From Amycolatopsis anabasis (GTDB taxonomy: Bacteria; Actinomycetota; Actinomycetes; Mycobacteriales; Pseudonocardiaceae): a DNA stretch of 38,722 nucleotides. The position numbers and the translations under genes were made by a program. The stretch covers positions 1 to 38,722 of the forward strand of contig NZ_VTHK01000072.1 of the NCBI RefSeq assembly GCF_009765355.1. The letters run 5' to 3'. The stretch's first letter is position 1. Each line of letters begins with the position of its first letter. Below the pieces are notes generated by a model that searched no databases, was not told where the DNA came from, and was given only the letters and a program-made list of their open reading frames with translations. Positions 9,401-16,653 of the stretch are shown piece after piece.

Positions 9401-12400
9401 GCGAGCGCGGCGGTCGCGGCGTCGGCGTCGAGATGGCGGCGGAGTTCGGGGAACGCCACGAACAGCTCGGCGAGCATGCCGGTGCGCTGGCTGCCCTGCC
9501 CGGGAAACAGGAAGGCCAGCTTGCCGGTCGTCCCGTCGCCGCCGAACCAGGACGCGGCCGGTTCCCCGGCGAGCGCCGCGGTCAGCGCGCCGACGAGTTC
9601 GTCCCGGTCGCGCGCGACCACCGCGAACCGGACCGGATCGGCCTCCCGGTCGGCCCGTTCCCCGGCGTGGGCCGCGAGATCGCGCAGCGGCCGGTCCCCG
9701 CGTTCGGCGAGTTCGCGCAGTTCGCGCATCGACCGTTCGGCGTTCCGACCGCGGAACAGGAACAGCTCGGCGTCCCAGTCGCGCAGCCCGTGGCGCTCGG
9801 CCGGTGCTGACGGACTCTGCGCGAGCACCGCGTGGAAGTTCGTGCCGCCGAAGCCGAACGCGCTGACCCCGGCGATCCGGCGGCTCCGGGTGGCGGGCCA
9901 GGGGCGGGCCTCGGTGGTGAACGAGAACGGGCTGGTCTCGGGATCCCAGGCCGGATTCGGTTCGGTCAGGTGCAGGGTCGGCGGGATCACGCCGTGCCAC
10001 ACCGACAGCGCGGCCTTGATCAGCCCGGCCAGTCCCGCCGCGCATTTCGTGTGCCCGATCTGGCTCTTCACCGATCCCAGCGCGCAGGCGCCGTCCCACG
10101 CACCGGCGTCGGTGAAGAACCGGGACAGCGTGGTCAGCTCGGTCGCGTCGCCGACGACCGTCCCGGTGCCGTGCGCCTCCACCAGGCCGACCTCGGCCGG
10201 GGAGAGCCCGGCGTCGGCGTAGGCCCGCGCCAGCGCCCGGTACTGCCCCTCGGGCCGCGGGGCGGTGAGCCCGAGCGCCTTGCCGTCGCTGGCCGCGCCG
10301 ACCCCGGAGACCACGGCGTAGATCCGGTCCCCGTCCCGCTCGGCGTCGGCGAGCCGCTTGAGCGCCAGGCACGCGACCCCCTCGCCGAGCGCGATCCCGT
10401 CGGCCGCCCGGTCGAACGGGCGGCAGCGGCCGGTCGGTGACAGCGCGCCGGCGGAGGCGAACATCAGGTAGTCGTGGATCCCGTTGTGCAGGTCGACCGC
10501 GCCGCACAGCACCAGATCGCTGGACCCCTGGCGGAGTTCCTTGCACGCGAGGTCGAGCGCGGCGAGCGAGGAACCGCAGGCCGCGTCGACGGTGTAGTTG
10601 GCGCCGCCGAGGTCGAGCCGGTTCGCGATCCGCCCGGAGATGACGTTGGCCAGCGTGCCGGGGAACGAGTCCTCGGTGAACCGCGGCAGCTGCTCGTCGA
10701 GTTCGGCGGGGATCTCGTCGAGGTAGGCGGGCAGCAGGGAACGCACGATCCCCGCGTTCGCGAGGTCCCCGCCCTGCTCGGCGCCGAAGATCACGCTGGT
10801 GCGTTCCCGGTCGAACGCGCGGTCGCGGTACCCCGCGTCGGCGAGCGCCTGCGCGGCGACCCGCAAGGACAGCAGCTGGGCCGGGTCGATACTGCCCAGC
10901 GACGACGGCGGGATCCCGAATTCGGTGGGGTCGAAGGGAATCCGGGGCAGGAACCCGCCCCATTTCGACGGTGTGCCGTGCTCGCCGTGGTAGACCGCCG
11001 GATCCCAGCGCTCGGCGGGGACCTCGGTGACCGCGTCGACGCCGCGCAGCACGTTCGACCAGAACGCGGGCAGATCGGGGGCGCCGGGGAAGGCGCAGGC
11101 CATGCCGACCACGGCGACGGCATCGGTTTCGCGCCGGGCTCGGGCGGGTCGCCGCTCCCCGGCGCGGAGCAGCGCGGCGGCGTCCTCGATGACCGCGTGG
11201 TGCAGCGCGGCGATGTCGGTGACCTGGTCGCGGAGCACGGCGACCTGCCCGGCCAGGTACATGCCGTCGGCGAGCTGACCGGCGTCGTCCACGGCGAGCA
11301 GCGCGTCGCCGTCGCGGCGCAGGCCCTTGCTCGCGATGCGCAGGCGCCCGGTGTTGAGCGCCTCCAGCAGTTCCCAGCGTTCCCGCGCGGGCAGGTCCTG
11401 GGCTTCCAGCCGGGCCTTGGTGGCGGCGAACTCCTCGACGAACGGGGTGGGCAGGCAGCGGGTCTGGTGCCCCGGCGCGGTTTCCAGGGTCGCGGTGCGC
11501 CGCGCGATCAGCGCCTGCCGCTGGAACGTCCCGGTGATCGCGCCGTGGCGCACCGCCTCCTCGGTGAACAGGTACGCGGTGCCCATCAGAATCCCGGTGG
11601 AGACCCCGCGGCGGGCGAGCGGCGCGGACAGGGCGGCGACCATCGCCGAGGACCGCGCGTCGTGGATGCCCCCGGCGAAGAACACCTCGATGCCCGGATC
11701 CGCCCGCTGTTCGTCCACAAAGGACCTCAGCGCGTCGAGCTGCGCTTCCCACAGCGAGAAGCTCGACCGCGGGCCGATGTGCCCGCCGCATTCGGCGCCC
11801 TCGAAGACGAATCGCCGGACCCCGGCGGCCAGGAACTGCCCCAGCAGGATCGGCGAGGGCACGTGCAGGTAGGTCGCGATGCCCTCGGCCTCCAGGGCTT
11901 TCGCCTGCGCCGGGGTGCCGCCCGCGATGAGCACGCTGCGTGGTCCCGCGTCCCGGATCGCCGCCAGCTGCTCGGCGCGCAGGCGCTCGGAGACGAACCC
12001 GAGGATGCCCGCGCCCCACGGGCGGTCGCCGAGCAGTTCACCGGTGCGGCGCAGCAGTTCGCGGGTCTGCGCGCCGGTGGCCAGGGCGACCGCGACATAG
12101 GGCATCGCGCCCTGCCCGGCGACCGCGGCGGCGAATCCGGGCTGGTCGCTCACCCGGGTCATCGGGCCCTGCGCGATCGGCAGGTCGATGCCCAGCGAGC
12201 GGCACAGCGCGGCGCCCTGTTCCGCCGGACCGGTGCCCTCCGGCGGCTCGGCCGGCGTCCGGGCGATCGCCTGCACGGCCTGCCGCGCGGTGGCGAACCG
12301 GGCCGCGAACAGGGTGGCGAGCTGGGCGTCCGCGCTGTCCATCCGGACGAAGTGCTCGCGGACCCGGCGCGGCACGTCGGTGTCCGGAAACAGGCTCAGC

Positions 12401-12969
12401 TGGGTGTCCAGCACGACCCCGGCGCCCCCGCCGGCGGCCACCGCGGCGGCGGTGTGCGGGCCGATGCCGCCGCAGACCCAGATCGGCGCGGTGAGCCGTG
12501 CGGCCAGGTGCTGCAGCAGGACGAACGAGGTCAGCTCGCCGACCCGGCCACCGGCCTCCTGCCCGCGCGCGACCACGCCGTCCGCGCCCGCGGCCAGCGC
12601 CTGCTCGGCCTCCTCGAGGCCGGTGACCTCGGCCAGCACGCGGGGCCGGTTGCCCGGACCGGCCGCCGCGGCGATCGACGCGGGCGTCCACGGCGACCGG
12701 TAGCCGAGCACCACGAGCGCGATCTCGTAGTCGGGCAGCACGTCGGCGGGCCGCAGCGGGCAGCCGTGCGGAACGCGGACGCCGAAGGACGTGCCGAGGT
12801 CCGCGCTGGTCCGGCGCAGCGCCTCGGCGGGGTTTCCGGCCGGGCCGCCGAGATCCAGCACACCGAGCCCGCCGCCCTGGGTCACCGCGGCGACCACCCG
12901 GGGGTCCGGGGCGCCGAAGGGACTCACGCCGAGCACCCGGGTCCGGTCGGGCCATGCCGCTTCAGTCAC
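6481..12969 (-). CDS. multidomain synthase A: ER-ER-KS-AT-ACP-KR
   Basis: A 2162-residue synthase, PUFA-synthase-like. Two flavin-dependent nitronate-monooxygenase/PfaD-type barrels lead: the first at about 5-225 (GQEAGGRVG, then CGGIG), the second at about 255-560 (IAQGPMTRVSD, AECGGHIG, AGGIHDARS, MGTAYLFTEEA). KS spans about 617-1060 with Cys798 (DAACGSS), His933 (HGTGT) and His973. AT spans about 1150-1460 (FPGQGSQ; Ser1243 in GHSYGE; His1348 in AFHSPV). A Pro/Ala/Glu linker leads to one ACP (Ser1627 in SIDSIKRAEI, the PUFA-type motif). KR spans about 1690-2150 (GGARGI, Ser2063, Tyr2076, Asn2080). GTG 12969 is preferred: AGGAGG lies at 12982-12977, 7 nt upstream. A GTG at 12987 is in frame but lies before that SD. 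It has one ACP where PfaA has a tandem array. First gene of the operon. Confidence 0.93.
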   Translation of the reverse strand: MTEAAWPDRTRVLGVSPFGAPDPRVVAAVTQGGGLGVLDLGGPAGNPAEALRRTSADLGTSFGVRVPHGCPLRPADVLPDYEIALVVLGYRSPWTPASIAAAAGPGNRPRVLAEVTGLEEAEQALAAGADGVVARGQEAGGRVGELTSFVLLQHLAARLTAPIWVCGGIGPHTAAAVAAGGGAGVVLDTQLSLFPDTDVPRRVREHFVRMDSADAQLATLFAARFATARQAVQAIARTPAEPPEGTGPAEQGAALCRSLGIDLPIAQGPMTRVSDQPGFAAAVAGQGAMPYVAVALATGAQTRELLRRTGELLGDRPWGAGILGFVSERLRAEQLAAIRDAGPRSVLIAGGTPAQAKALEAEGIATYLHVPSPILLGQFLAAGVRRFVFEGAECGGHIGPRSSFSLWEAQLDALRSFVDEQRADPGIEVFFAGGIHDARSSAMVAALSAPLARRGVSTGILMGTAYLFTEEAVRHGAITGTFQRQALIARRTATLETAPGHQTRCLPTPFVEEFAATKARLEAQDLPARERWELLEALNTGRLRIASKGLRRDGDALLAVDDAGQLADGMYLAGQVAVLRDQVTDIAALHHAVIEDAAALLRAGERRPARARRETDAVAVVGMACAFPGAPDLPAFWSNVLRGVDAVTEVPAERWDPAVYHGEHGTPSKWGGFLPRIPFDPTEFGIPPSSLGSIDPAQLLSLRVAAQALADAGYRDRAFDRERTSVIFGAEQGGDLANAGIVRSLLPAYLDEIPAELDEQLPRFTEDSFPGTLANVISGRIANRLDLGGANYTVDAACGSSLAALDLACKELRQGSSDLVLCGAVDLHNGIHDYLMFASAGALSPTGRCRPFDRAADGIALGEGVACLALKRLADAERDGDRIYAVVSGVGAASDGKALGLTAPRPEGQYRALARAYADAGLSPAEVGLVEAHGTGTVVGDATELTTLSRFFTDAGAWDGACALGSVKSQIGHTKCAAGLAGLIKAALSVWHGVIPPTLHLTEPNPAWDPETSPFSFTTEARPWPATRSRRIAGVSAFGFGGTNFHAVLAQSPSAPAERHGLRDWDAELFLFRGRNAERSMRELRELAERGDRPLRDLAAHAGERADREADPVRFAVVARDRDELVGALTAALAGEPAASWFGGDGTTGKLAFLFPGQGSQRTGMLAELFVAFPELRRHLDADAATAALAYPPHAFAEAEGEARRRALRDTRVAQPALGMVETAVCELLDRLEVRPGLLAGHSYGELVALSAAGAFDTATLLRLSRRRAEAIAAAAGGEPGAMAAVNGTRDDVAAFLERGGLDVVIANHNAPNQIVLSGRSAEVDRAVESLRARAFPAKRLPVACAFHSPVVAAASAEFAADLAAEDVRAPRRPVWANRTARAYPADADVRAELAGQLAAPVRFADQIEDMYAAGARVFLEVGPGKVLTGLVGTILGNRPHTAVATDSGTGLRGLLTALARLAVSGVDIRTEWLFRGRAGGDAEPAKRPPWTVDGQLVRRTDGGRTPNGLVPAQRIPRMTMTENTGTRDDVVVEFLRTNREIIAAQRDVLLGYFGQATAPVTPPAPPAPAAIAEAEPVAAEPKPEPKPAEAVDVLRSVIEVISDRTGYPADLIEGDLDLEADLSIDSIKRAEIAGTLIAELGLTGLADDGQDELSRRRTANSVAEWLTERLGPVGEPTVRTEPVAVPGLAPQRFVSRAVAEDLPGGDPLRLRGKEVVLAFEPGQADLAAAVRAGLAGHGASVRTGPITGPDVLVCLGPLAGGDEPVAPRVFGLLREAARAGVDSVLVACTRGEHAAGLRGLVRAAVREGLTTTLVELDVDAGTEVAGTVVAELLVADPPPVVAYRGGERTVFRLAAEELGALAHGGAGPAGPGAAEAQAIGLDRDSVVLLVGGARGITARFATTLATAAGCRIELAGRTPWPPEPEDPDTRELTDRQALRRVLAARTGSLADVDRQVSAILAQREVARTLAEIRAAGSEVAYRGLDVRDGVALRQTVKDLYAQHGRLDGIVYAAGVIDDRLLTDKGDDSFRTVFSTKVDGARALLESLPQLGIQPGFVTFFGSIAAVLGNRGQSDYAAANDALESLGAAWAERTGIRVLTVHWGPWAPAAEHGGMVSPELARDYRRREIGLIDPDAGTAALLRELAYGPREARAVVYTASPW

Positions 12970-13000
12970 CGGCGAACCTCCTGCCACGTTTGCGGGAAAA

Positions 13001-13039
13001 CAAATAGTGGATCACGCTCGAATAACGCAACACTCGAAT
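13001..13039 (-). promoter_or_regulatory. candidate promoter and direct-repeat site for the synthase operon
   Basis: On the minus strand a -35-like TTGCGT (13030-13025) and a -10-like TATTTG (13006-13001) are 18 bp apart. This places the transcript start near 12994, about 25 nt before GTG 12969. Two 10-bp near-identical direct repeats, ATTCGAGTGT (13039-13030) and ATTCGAGCGT (13023-13014), sit 16 bp apart around the -35. They are a plausible activator site, possibly for one of the PucR proteins. The rest of the 12970-13217 divergent gap is AT-richer near 13081-13106 and contains an extended -10-like TGTTAGGGT (13098-13106) that could serve the SDR gene. All promoter calls are by eye. Confidence 0.4.
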
Positions 13040-13217
13040 GCTTTCCTTGATCACGGCTTGATGGACGCCTGAGCCTGCGGCACAAAAATATTCCGCGTGT
13101 TAGGGTCCGATTCCCCGCGGACGACGCGTCCGGATCCGAAAATTGGCACGCCCGGCACGTCTTTCCCGCGCGCCGGGCGCACTGGCGTGACAAATCACGA
13201 AAAGCACTGGAGCATTC

Positions 13218-14027
13218 GTGAAACTGACAGACCGAGTCGTGGTGATCACCGGCGCGGCGCACGGCATCGGCGCCGCACTGGCCCGCCGCTTCGCCCGGGA
13301 GGGCGCCCGCGGGATCGTGGTGTCCGATCTCGACCTGGCCGGGGCCGAGGCGGTCGCGGCGTCCATTGCGGACGGAGGCGGGGAGGCCCTCGCCTGCCGC
13401 GCCGACGCGGGCGTGAAGGACGACCTGCGCGGTCTCGTCGAAGCCGCCCAGGACGCGTACGGGCCGGTGGACCTGTTCTGCTCCAACGCCGGGCTGGCCT
13501 TCGGCACCGGGATCCACGCCGCGGACGCGCAGTGGGCGCGGTCCTGGGCGGTCAACGTGATGCAACACGTCTACGCGGCCCAGGTGTGCCTGCCGTCCAT
13601 GCTGCGGCGGCGCGGGGGCTACCTGCTGCTCACCGCGTCCGGCGCGGGCCTGCTCGGCGCGCCCGGGGACGCGCCCTACTCGGTGACCAAGCAGGCCGCG
13701 GTCGGGGTGGCCGAATGGCTGGCCGTGACCTACCGGCAACGCGGGCTCGGGGTCAGCGCGCTGTGCCCGCTCGGCGTCCGGACCGATCTGCTCGTCCCCG
13801 GCATCGAAGCCGGACATCCCGCCGCGGTCGCCATCGCGGCCGCCGCTCCCCTGCTCGAACCCGAGGAGGTCGCCGAGGCCGCGGTGGCCGGGCTGGGCCG
13901 GGAGGAATTCCTGATCCTGCCGCACGAATCGGTCCGGGACGCCTACGCGGAGAAGGCCCGGGAGCCGGACGCCTGGATCGAGCGCACCATCGAGCGGACC
14001 GCGCTCGCCACCGGAAAGCGGGGCTGA
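13218..14027 (+). CDS. short-chain dehydrogenase/reductase (SDR)
   Basis: A 269-residue classical SDR that catalyses NAD(P)H-linked alcohol/ketone interconversion. The Rossmann motif TGAAHGIG starts at residue 11, NAG occurs in CSNAGLAF, and the catalytic set Ser141 (TASG), Tyr154 and Lys158 (YSVTK) is complete. SDLDLAG after strand beta-2 carries an Asp that usually favours NAD(H). The GTG start is supported by GGAG 13209-13212. It is divergent from the synthase operon and ends 4 nt before the aldo/keto-reductase-like gene, so the two form an operon. A tailoring role on the polyketide or lipid is inferred from location; the substrate is unknown. Confidence 0.9.
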   Translation: MKLTDRVVVITGAAHGIGAALARRFAREGARGIVVSDLDLAGAEAVAASIADGGGEALACRADAGVKDDLRGLVEAAQDAYGPVDLFCSNAGLAFGTGIHAADAQWARSWAVNVMQHVYAAQVCLPSMLRRRGGYLLLTASGAGLLGAPGDAPYSVTKQAAVGVAEWLAVTYRQRGLGVSALCPLGVRTDLLVPGIEAGHPAAVAIAAAAPLLEPEEVAEAAVAGLGREEFLILPHESVRDAYAEKAREPDAWIERTIERTALATGKRG

Positions 14028-14031
14028 TCGC

Positions 14032-15021
14032 ATGGAGTTCCGGCGGCTCGGCCACAGTGGACTGTTCGTCAGCGAGCTTTCCTACGGGAACTGGCTCACG
14101 CACGACCGCACCGGCGCGGGCGCCTGCGTCGCTGCCGCGCTCGACGCGGGCATCACGACGTTCCACACCGCGGCGGCCTGGGGCGAGGGCGCCGCCGAGA
14201 CCACGCTCGCGCACGCGCTGGACGGGGTCCGGCGGGCGGATCTCGTGCTGTGCACCGGGGTTTTCTGGCCGGAGGGCCCGGGTCCCAACGACGGCGGCCT
14301 GTCCCGCAAGCACCTCGTCGACTCCCTGCACGGCTCGCTGCGCCGCTTGCGGACCGACTACGTCGACGTGTACCAGCTCCTGCGCTTCGACTACCAGACC
14401 CCGCTCGAGGAAACCTTCACCGCACTGTCCGATCTGGTCCGCCAGGGCAAGATCCTGTACGTGGGCACGGCGGAATGGACGGCCGAGCAGATCCTCCGGG
14501 CGAGCACCCTGGCGGCGGAGCTGCGCGTGCCGCTGATCGCGAACCAGCCGCACTATTCGATGCTGTGGCGGGTGCCCGAAGCCCAGGTCATGCCGGTGTG
14601 CCAGCGCGCCGGGATCGGGCAGTTCGCCTCGCTGCCGATGGCGCAGGGGATCCTCACCGGGAAGTACCGGCCGGGTCACCTCCCGCCGGACTCCCGCGCG
14701 GCCGGGGACGCCGAGGCCCGGGGCGCGGTGTGGCCGCTGCTCCACGAGCCGCTCCTGGACCGGGTCGCGTTGCTGCGCGGGGTGGCCGAGGATGCCGGGC
14801 TCACCATGGCGCAGCTCGCGATCGCCTGGACCCTGCAGAACCAGAACGTGGCGTCCGCGGTGGCCGGCGCGTCCACCCCCGCCCAGATCGCCGAGAACGC
14901 GAAGGCGGCGGGCACCGCGCTCGGCCTGGACGTGCTGACCCAGATCGACGAGTTGCTGGGCAGTTTCATCCAGACCGATCCGCGGCTGTCCTTCGCTCCG
15001 GCGCGGTACCGGGGCGCCTGA
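14032..15021 (+). CDS. aldo/keto-reductase-fold protein lacking the catalytic tetrad
   Basis: A 329-residue protein of the AKR (beta/alpha)8 family, close to the Kv-beta/YghZ-like branch. It keeps family landmarks: RRLGHSGLFVSELSYG, GPGPNDGGLSRKH, NQPHYSMLWRVPEA, QGILTGKYRPG, and a cofactor-loop SAVAGASTPAQI. All four catalytic positions are changed: Asp to His45 (FHTAAAW), Tyr to Trp50, Lys to Gly76 (CTGVFW) and His to Leu117 (YQLLRFD). The reading frame is intact and the rest is well conserved, so this looks like a maintained pseudoenzyme, perhaps a cofactor-sensing or scaffolding partner, rather than decay. It starts 4 nt after the SDR stop and may act with it. The alternative is unusual chemistry using other residues. 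Confidence 0.88.
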   Translation: MEFRRLGHSGLFVSELSYGNWLTHDRTGAGACVAAALDAGITTFHTAAAWGEGAAETTLAHALDGVRRADLVLCTGVFWPEGPGPNDGGLSRKHLVDSLHGSLRRLRTDYVDVYQLLRFDYQTPLEETFTALSDLVRQGKILYVGTAEWTAEQILRASTLAAELRVPLIANQPHYSMLWRVPEAQVMPVCQRAGIGQFASLPMAQGILTGKYRPGHLPPDSRAAGDAEARGAVWPLLHEPLLDRVALLRGVAEDAGLTMAQLAIAWTLQNQNVASAVAGASTPAQIAENAKAAGTALGLDVLTQIDELLGSFIQTDPRLSFAPARYRGA

Positions 15022-15136
15022 GGGCAGGTGTGAGGCCGGTACGAGTCGCGGAACGCGAATTTGTCATGTGCGCGATAGTTCGCTCGCCGGAACGGGTGGC
15101 CCGAACGGCCGAGTCCCCGGTGAAAAGCGAACTTTG

Positions 15137-15166
15137 TTGACAGGTCGTTCGTGACGAACTTACCGT
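15137..15166 (+). promoter_or_regulatory. promoter with operator palindrome upstream of first pucR-type gene
   Basis: A consensus -35 TTGACA (15137-15142) is followed, after 18 bp, by a -10-like TACCGT (15161-15166). The spacer holds a perfect inverted repeat GTTCGT-G-ACGAAC (15147-15159). A palindrome filling the spacer is a typical operator position. Autoregulation by the downstream PucR protein is possible but unproven. The ATG lies about 36 nt after the predicted start site. Confidence 0.55.
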
Positions 15167-15208
15167 CGACGACGCACGATTTTCGCTTGGACGGCAAGGG
15201 GTTTGGCG

Positions 15209-16435
15209 ATGAACGCGACGCTACTCGAAGAACCGGCCGAAGCCCGGCAGCTGTGGTCGCGGATGCCCCGGGAGGTCGCCGAGCAGTTCCGGCCGCACGT
15301 CGAGACGCTGACCAAAGTGGTCCTGCGGGAGATCGAGGGCGCGGTCCCCCGGCTCACGCGCTCGCTGGATCGGGACACCGGCGGCCTGGTCGCGCGCGGT
15401 ATCGAACGGGCCGTACTGCACTGCGTGGACACCATCGCCGCACCCGGCGGGTCCGGGCCGGATTCGGGCCGGGTGTTCCGCCAGCTGGGCCGCAACGCGT
15501 TCACCGGCGGCCACAGCCTGGATTCGCTGCAGGCCGCCTACCGGGCCGGTGGGCGGGCCGCGTGGCGCTACGTCTCCGCGTTCGGCCGGTCGACGCGGTT
15601 GCCGTCGAACGTGCTGTGCCTCTGCGCGGAGGCCATTTTCGCTTATATAGACGAAATCTCCACGCAGACCATCGAGGGGTACACCGAGGAGCGGATGCGC
15701 GCCGAGGATCTGACCGCGGACCGCAGGCGCCGGTTGCTGGAGCTGATCATCGGCACGCCGGCGCCTTCGGCGCAGTCCCTCGAAGCGCTCGCCCAGGCCG
15801 CCGGCTGGGAGGTGCCGGACCGGATCACCGCGATCGCGGTGGCGCCGCCGGACGGCGCGGGCGCGGCGCCCGCGCCCGCCATGCACCCCGATGTGCTGCT
15901 GGACTTCGGTGACCGCGGGCCGTTCCTGCTGACCGCGCGGCCGGACCGCGCGCTGCACGACTTCCGGCTCCAGCGTCCCGGCTGGCGAGCCGCGGTCGGC
16001 CCGCGCGTACCGCTCGGCGAGGCGGCCACTTCGTTGCTGTGGGCCCGGCGCACCCTGGATCTGGTGCGCGGCGGGATCGTGGCGGACGAGCCGGTGACCC
16101 GGTACGAGGACCATCTGTCCACTTTGTGGTTGCTCGCCGACCAGCACCTGCTCGCCGAACTCACCGAGCGCAGCCTGGCGCCGCTGGCCGGACTCAGCGA
16201 CAACCGCCGCGCCCGCCTCGGTGAAACGCTGCTCGCCTGGTTGCAATGCCGGGGAAACGCCTCCGACACGGCGGCGAAACTCGGCGTGCACCTGCACACC
16301 GTCCGCGACCGGATGCGCCGCGTCGCCGCCCTGTTCGGCGACCGGCTGGACAACCCGGACGAGCGGTTCGTGCTGCAATTGGCGCTGCGCGCCGACCGGT
16401 TCCGGCCAGGTGACGATTCGGTCGCGGTCGCCTGA
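15209..16435 (+). CDS. PucR-family helix-turn-helix transcriptional regulator 1
   Basis: A 408-residue regulator with the PucR/CdaR layout. A helical N-terminal region (about 1-170) contains a conserved block around EEISTQTIEGYTEER. A divergent GGDEF-like middle domain follows (about 175-330), and the C-terminal HTH_30 domain is at about 345-400 (ETLLAWLQ, AAKLGVHLHTVRDRM). In HTH_30 proteins this last domain binds DNA; known members regulate purine catabolism, proline utilisation or secondary metabolism. ATG 15209 is chosen because AAGGGG (15196-15200 region) is at normal distance; a TTG two codons earlier is also in frame. The neighbouring gene at 16654 is a same-length paralog. Position beside the SDR/AKR genes and the divergent synthase suggests pathway control. 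Confidence 0.87.
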   Translation: MNATLLEEPAEARQLWSRMPREVAEQFRPHVETLTKVVLREIEGAVPRLTRSLDRDTGGLVARGIERAVLHCVDTIAAPGGSGPDSGRVFRQLGRNAFTGGHSLDSLQAAYRAGGRAAWRYVSAFGRSTRLPSNVLCLCAEAIFAYIDEISTQTIEGYTEERMRAEDLTADRRRRLLELIIGTPAPSAQSLEALAQAAGWEVPDRITAIAVAPPDGAGAAPAPAMHPDVLLDFGDRGPFLLTARPDRALHDFRLQRPGWRAAVGPRVPLGEAATSLLWARRTLDLVRGGIVADEPVTRYEDHLSTLWLLADQHLLAELTERSLAPLAGLSDNRRARLGETLLAWLQCRGNASDTAAKLGVHLHTVRDRMRRVAALFGDRLDNPDERFVLQLALRADRFRPGDDSVAVA

Positions 16436-16464
16436 GCTGGGAAACCGCGGGTATCTGTCACGGG

Positions 16465-16486
16465 TATGCGCGATTTTCCGCGCATA
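16465..16486 (+). terminator. hairpin after first pucR-type gene
   Basis: Perfect 8-bp arms TATGCGCG (16465-16472) and CGCGCATA (16479-16486) enclose ATTTTC, followed by TTTATC. It lies 30 nt after the stop codon. The stem is short with only a weak U tract, so this is a plausible but modest terminator that would separate the two pucR-type genes. Confidence 0.5.
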
Positions 16487-16563
16487 TTTATCTGCTTCGG
16501 CCAATTTCCCGCGATCGACGATGATCGACTACTACCATTGGTCGAATAGGCCCCTTACCAGTA

Positions 16564-16592
16564 TTGACGGCCGTCCGCTACCGACGTACTGT
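16564..16592 (+). promoter_or_regulatory. promoter for second pucR-type gene
   Basis: TTGACG (16564-16569) and TACTGT (16587-16592) are separated by exactly 17 bp, a good housekeeping-sigma promoter. The predicted transcript starts near 16599, leaving a leader of about 55 nt to GTG 16654 with its GGAGGGG. This promoter argues that the second regulator is transcribed independently and excludes any start codon at 16564. Confidence 0.6.
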
Positions 16593-16653
16593 CCGTTCCG
16601 GGAATCGCGACATTGCTTGTCATCATCCTTTTTCCGGCCCTGGAGGGGATATC

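Noticed and set aside
6634..9810. Very long plus-strand open frame (about 1058 codons) across the synthase, and similar ones such as 10474-13050
   Set aside because: They are antisense to protein A, which has full domain motifs. Their translations are Arg/Gly/Pro-rich without recognisable domains, the usual mirror image of GC-rich coding DNA.
14032..15021. AKR tetrad loss due to sequencing or frame error
   Set aside because: The frame is continuous and the four changes are separated by well-matched family motifs, so an indel cannot explain them.
16564..16653. Second pucR-type gene starting at 16564
   Set aside because: That codon lies inside the -35 box of a good promoter. GTG 16654 has a strong SD and matches the paralog's length.
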